Made by a program: the position numbers and the translations under genes. Below the pieces are notes generated by a model, which was not told where the DNA came from, did not search any database, and saw only the letters and a list, made by a program, of their open reading frames with translations. Positions 6,223 to 6,844 of a stretch of DNA of 6,844 nucleotides are shown here, one piece after another. This DNA is from Lentimicrobiaceae bacterium (GTDB lineage Bacteria > Bacteroidota > Bacteroidia > Bacteroidales > JAGONC01). The stretch spans positions 1-6,844 of the forward strand of contig JAUXII010000051.1 of assembly GCA_030621075.1 (NCBI GenBank), read 5' to 3'. The first letter of the stretch is position 1, and each line of letters opens with the position of its first letter.

Positions 6223-6844
6223 TTATGTTTTTACTACCTCCCCAAACCTCTTCGGCTTAAATCCTTTATTAATTAGCGGCACGAAGGCGTTCATAATAAG
6301 AATAGCAAAAGAGACACCTTCCGGATAAGAGCCCCAAACACGTATCAGCATAGTTATTAAGCCGGCACCCAAACCGAAAACCAACATCCCTTTGGCCGAC
6401 ATGGGCGAACTAACCATATCTGTTGCCATGAAAAAAACACCAAGCATCATACCACCGGTAACAAGATGAAAGAGCGGGTTTATATATATAGCAGGGTTAA
6501 TAAGCCACAGGATACCTGAAAAAATAGCAACAGTTCCCAGGTAGGCGGCCGGTATATGCCATGATATGATCCGGCGGTAAAACAAATATAAAGCGCCCAA
6601 CAGCAATGCTATGGCCGATACTTCCCCAAGTGATCCTCCGTGTTGGCCTAAAAGCCCAGTAACATAAGTTGGCAGCTCTGATGTTAACTCTGATATTGTC
6701 CGGCCTTCATCAAGACCTTCTTTTAATATCCCCAGGGGTGTCGGACCGGTTATCGCATCGGTGAGCTTCTCTGCAAACAGAGGTTTAGCAACAGGCCAGG
6801 AGGTCATTTGAACAGGAAATGATAAAAGAAGAAAAACCCTGCCA
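6223..6844 (-). CDS. rnfD: Rnf electron-transport complex subunit D, C-terminal part (5' end off right edge)
   Basis: RnfD is a multi-span membrane subunit of Rnf carrying covalent FMN. The open frame continues to the right edge: codons upstream of the internal ATG at 6807 read GRVFLLLSFPVQ, joining MTSWPVAKPLF, which matches the SFPVQMTSW segment of E. coli RsxD. About 206 residues are visible. Numbered from that internal Met, the flavinylation segment DAITGPTPLGILKEG spans 17-31, with Thr23 as the expected FMN site and Pro22 where the motif Dxx(s/t)gAT has Ala. GQHGGSLGEVSAIALLLG (54-71), LYLFYRRIISWHIP (73-86), HLVTGGMMLGVFFMATDMVSSP (114-135) and WGSYPEGVSFAILIMNAFVPLI (158-179) are classic RnfD/NqrB membrane motifs. 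rnfC and rnfB are expected further right. The length seen fits the RnfD C-terminal two-thirds. Confidence 0.94.
   Translation of the reverse strand, partial: GRVFLLLSFPVQMTSWPVAKPLFAEKLTDAITGPTPLGILKEGLDEGRTISELTSELPTYVTGLLGQHGGSLGEVSAIALLLGALYLFYRRIISWHIPAAYLGTVAIFSGILWLINPAIYINPLFHLVTGGMMLGVFFMATDMVSSPMSAKGMLVFGLGAGLITMLIRVWGSYPEGVSFAILIMNAFVPLINKGFKPKRFGEVVKT

Noticed and set aside
4354..6844. Na+-translocating NADH:quinone reductase (Nqr) instead of Rnf
   Set aside because: The families are related, but the D-G-E-A order and the sequence of RnfD (SFPVQMTSW) and of the single-span RnfG fit Rnf better; rnfB and rnfC outside the window would settle it.
1..6844. CRISPR array, insertion sequence, tRNA or phage remnant
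   Set aside because: I saw no spaced direct repeats, terminal inverted repeats with a transposase, tRNA-like cloverleaf or phage gene.

Overview
The window fits a bacterium of the phylum Bacteroidota, probably in or near Bacteroidales/Marinilabiliales. The reasons are the Bacteroidota-like FtsE and the two glycosyltransferase types, mostly weak ribosome binding sites with AT-rich spacers, and an Rnf complex in the order D-G-E-A. This placement rests on recalled family resemblance, not on a search. The window is gene dense. It has no intergenic stretch over 172 bases and no RNA gene, mobile element or CRISPR array that I can see.

Layout from left to right. (1) Minus strand, 1-1242: murB (UDP-N-acetylenolpyruvoylglucosamine reductase) is followed 20 nt downstream by the N-terminus of a sodium:solute symporter that runs off the left edge. 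(2) 1243-1417: the only divergent intergenic region, which must hold the start signals for murB leftward and the glycosyltransferase genes rightward. (3) Plus strand, 1418-3668: two glycosyltransferase genes overlapping by 8 nt, probably one transcript. (4) Minus strand, 3648-6844: transcribed leftward as rnfD (5' end off the right edge), rnfG, rnfE, rnfA and then an ftsE-type ABC ATPase, with gaps of 84, -1, 46 and 19 nt. The second glycosyltransferase gene and ftsE converge and overlap by 21 bp at their 3' ends.

How the parts work together. Rnf is a membrane ferredoxin:NAD+ oxidoreductase that pumps Na+ or H+. RnfD and RnfG carry covalent FMN, and RnfA and RnfE hold a membrane [2Fe-2S] cluster between them; the expected cysteines are present (25 and 113 in RnfA, 25 and 108 in RnfE). 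rnfB and rnfC are presumably to the right of the window. A sodium gradient made by Rnf could power the symporter at the left edge, but that is inference. murB, ftsE and the two glycosyltransferases all concern the cell envelope (peptidoglycan precursor, septal peptidoglycan remodelling, surface glycan).

I see no clearly new system. The points most worth a second look are the symporter that lacks the aspartate equivalent to PutP Asp55, the Pro in the RnfD flavinylation motif, the attachment of ftsE to the end of the rnf operon, and a palindromic convergent overlap that gives two unrelated proteins the same EYxF tail.
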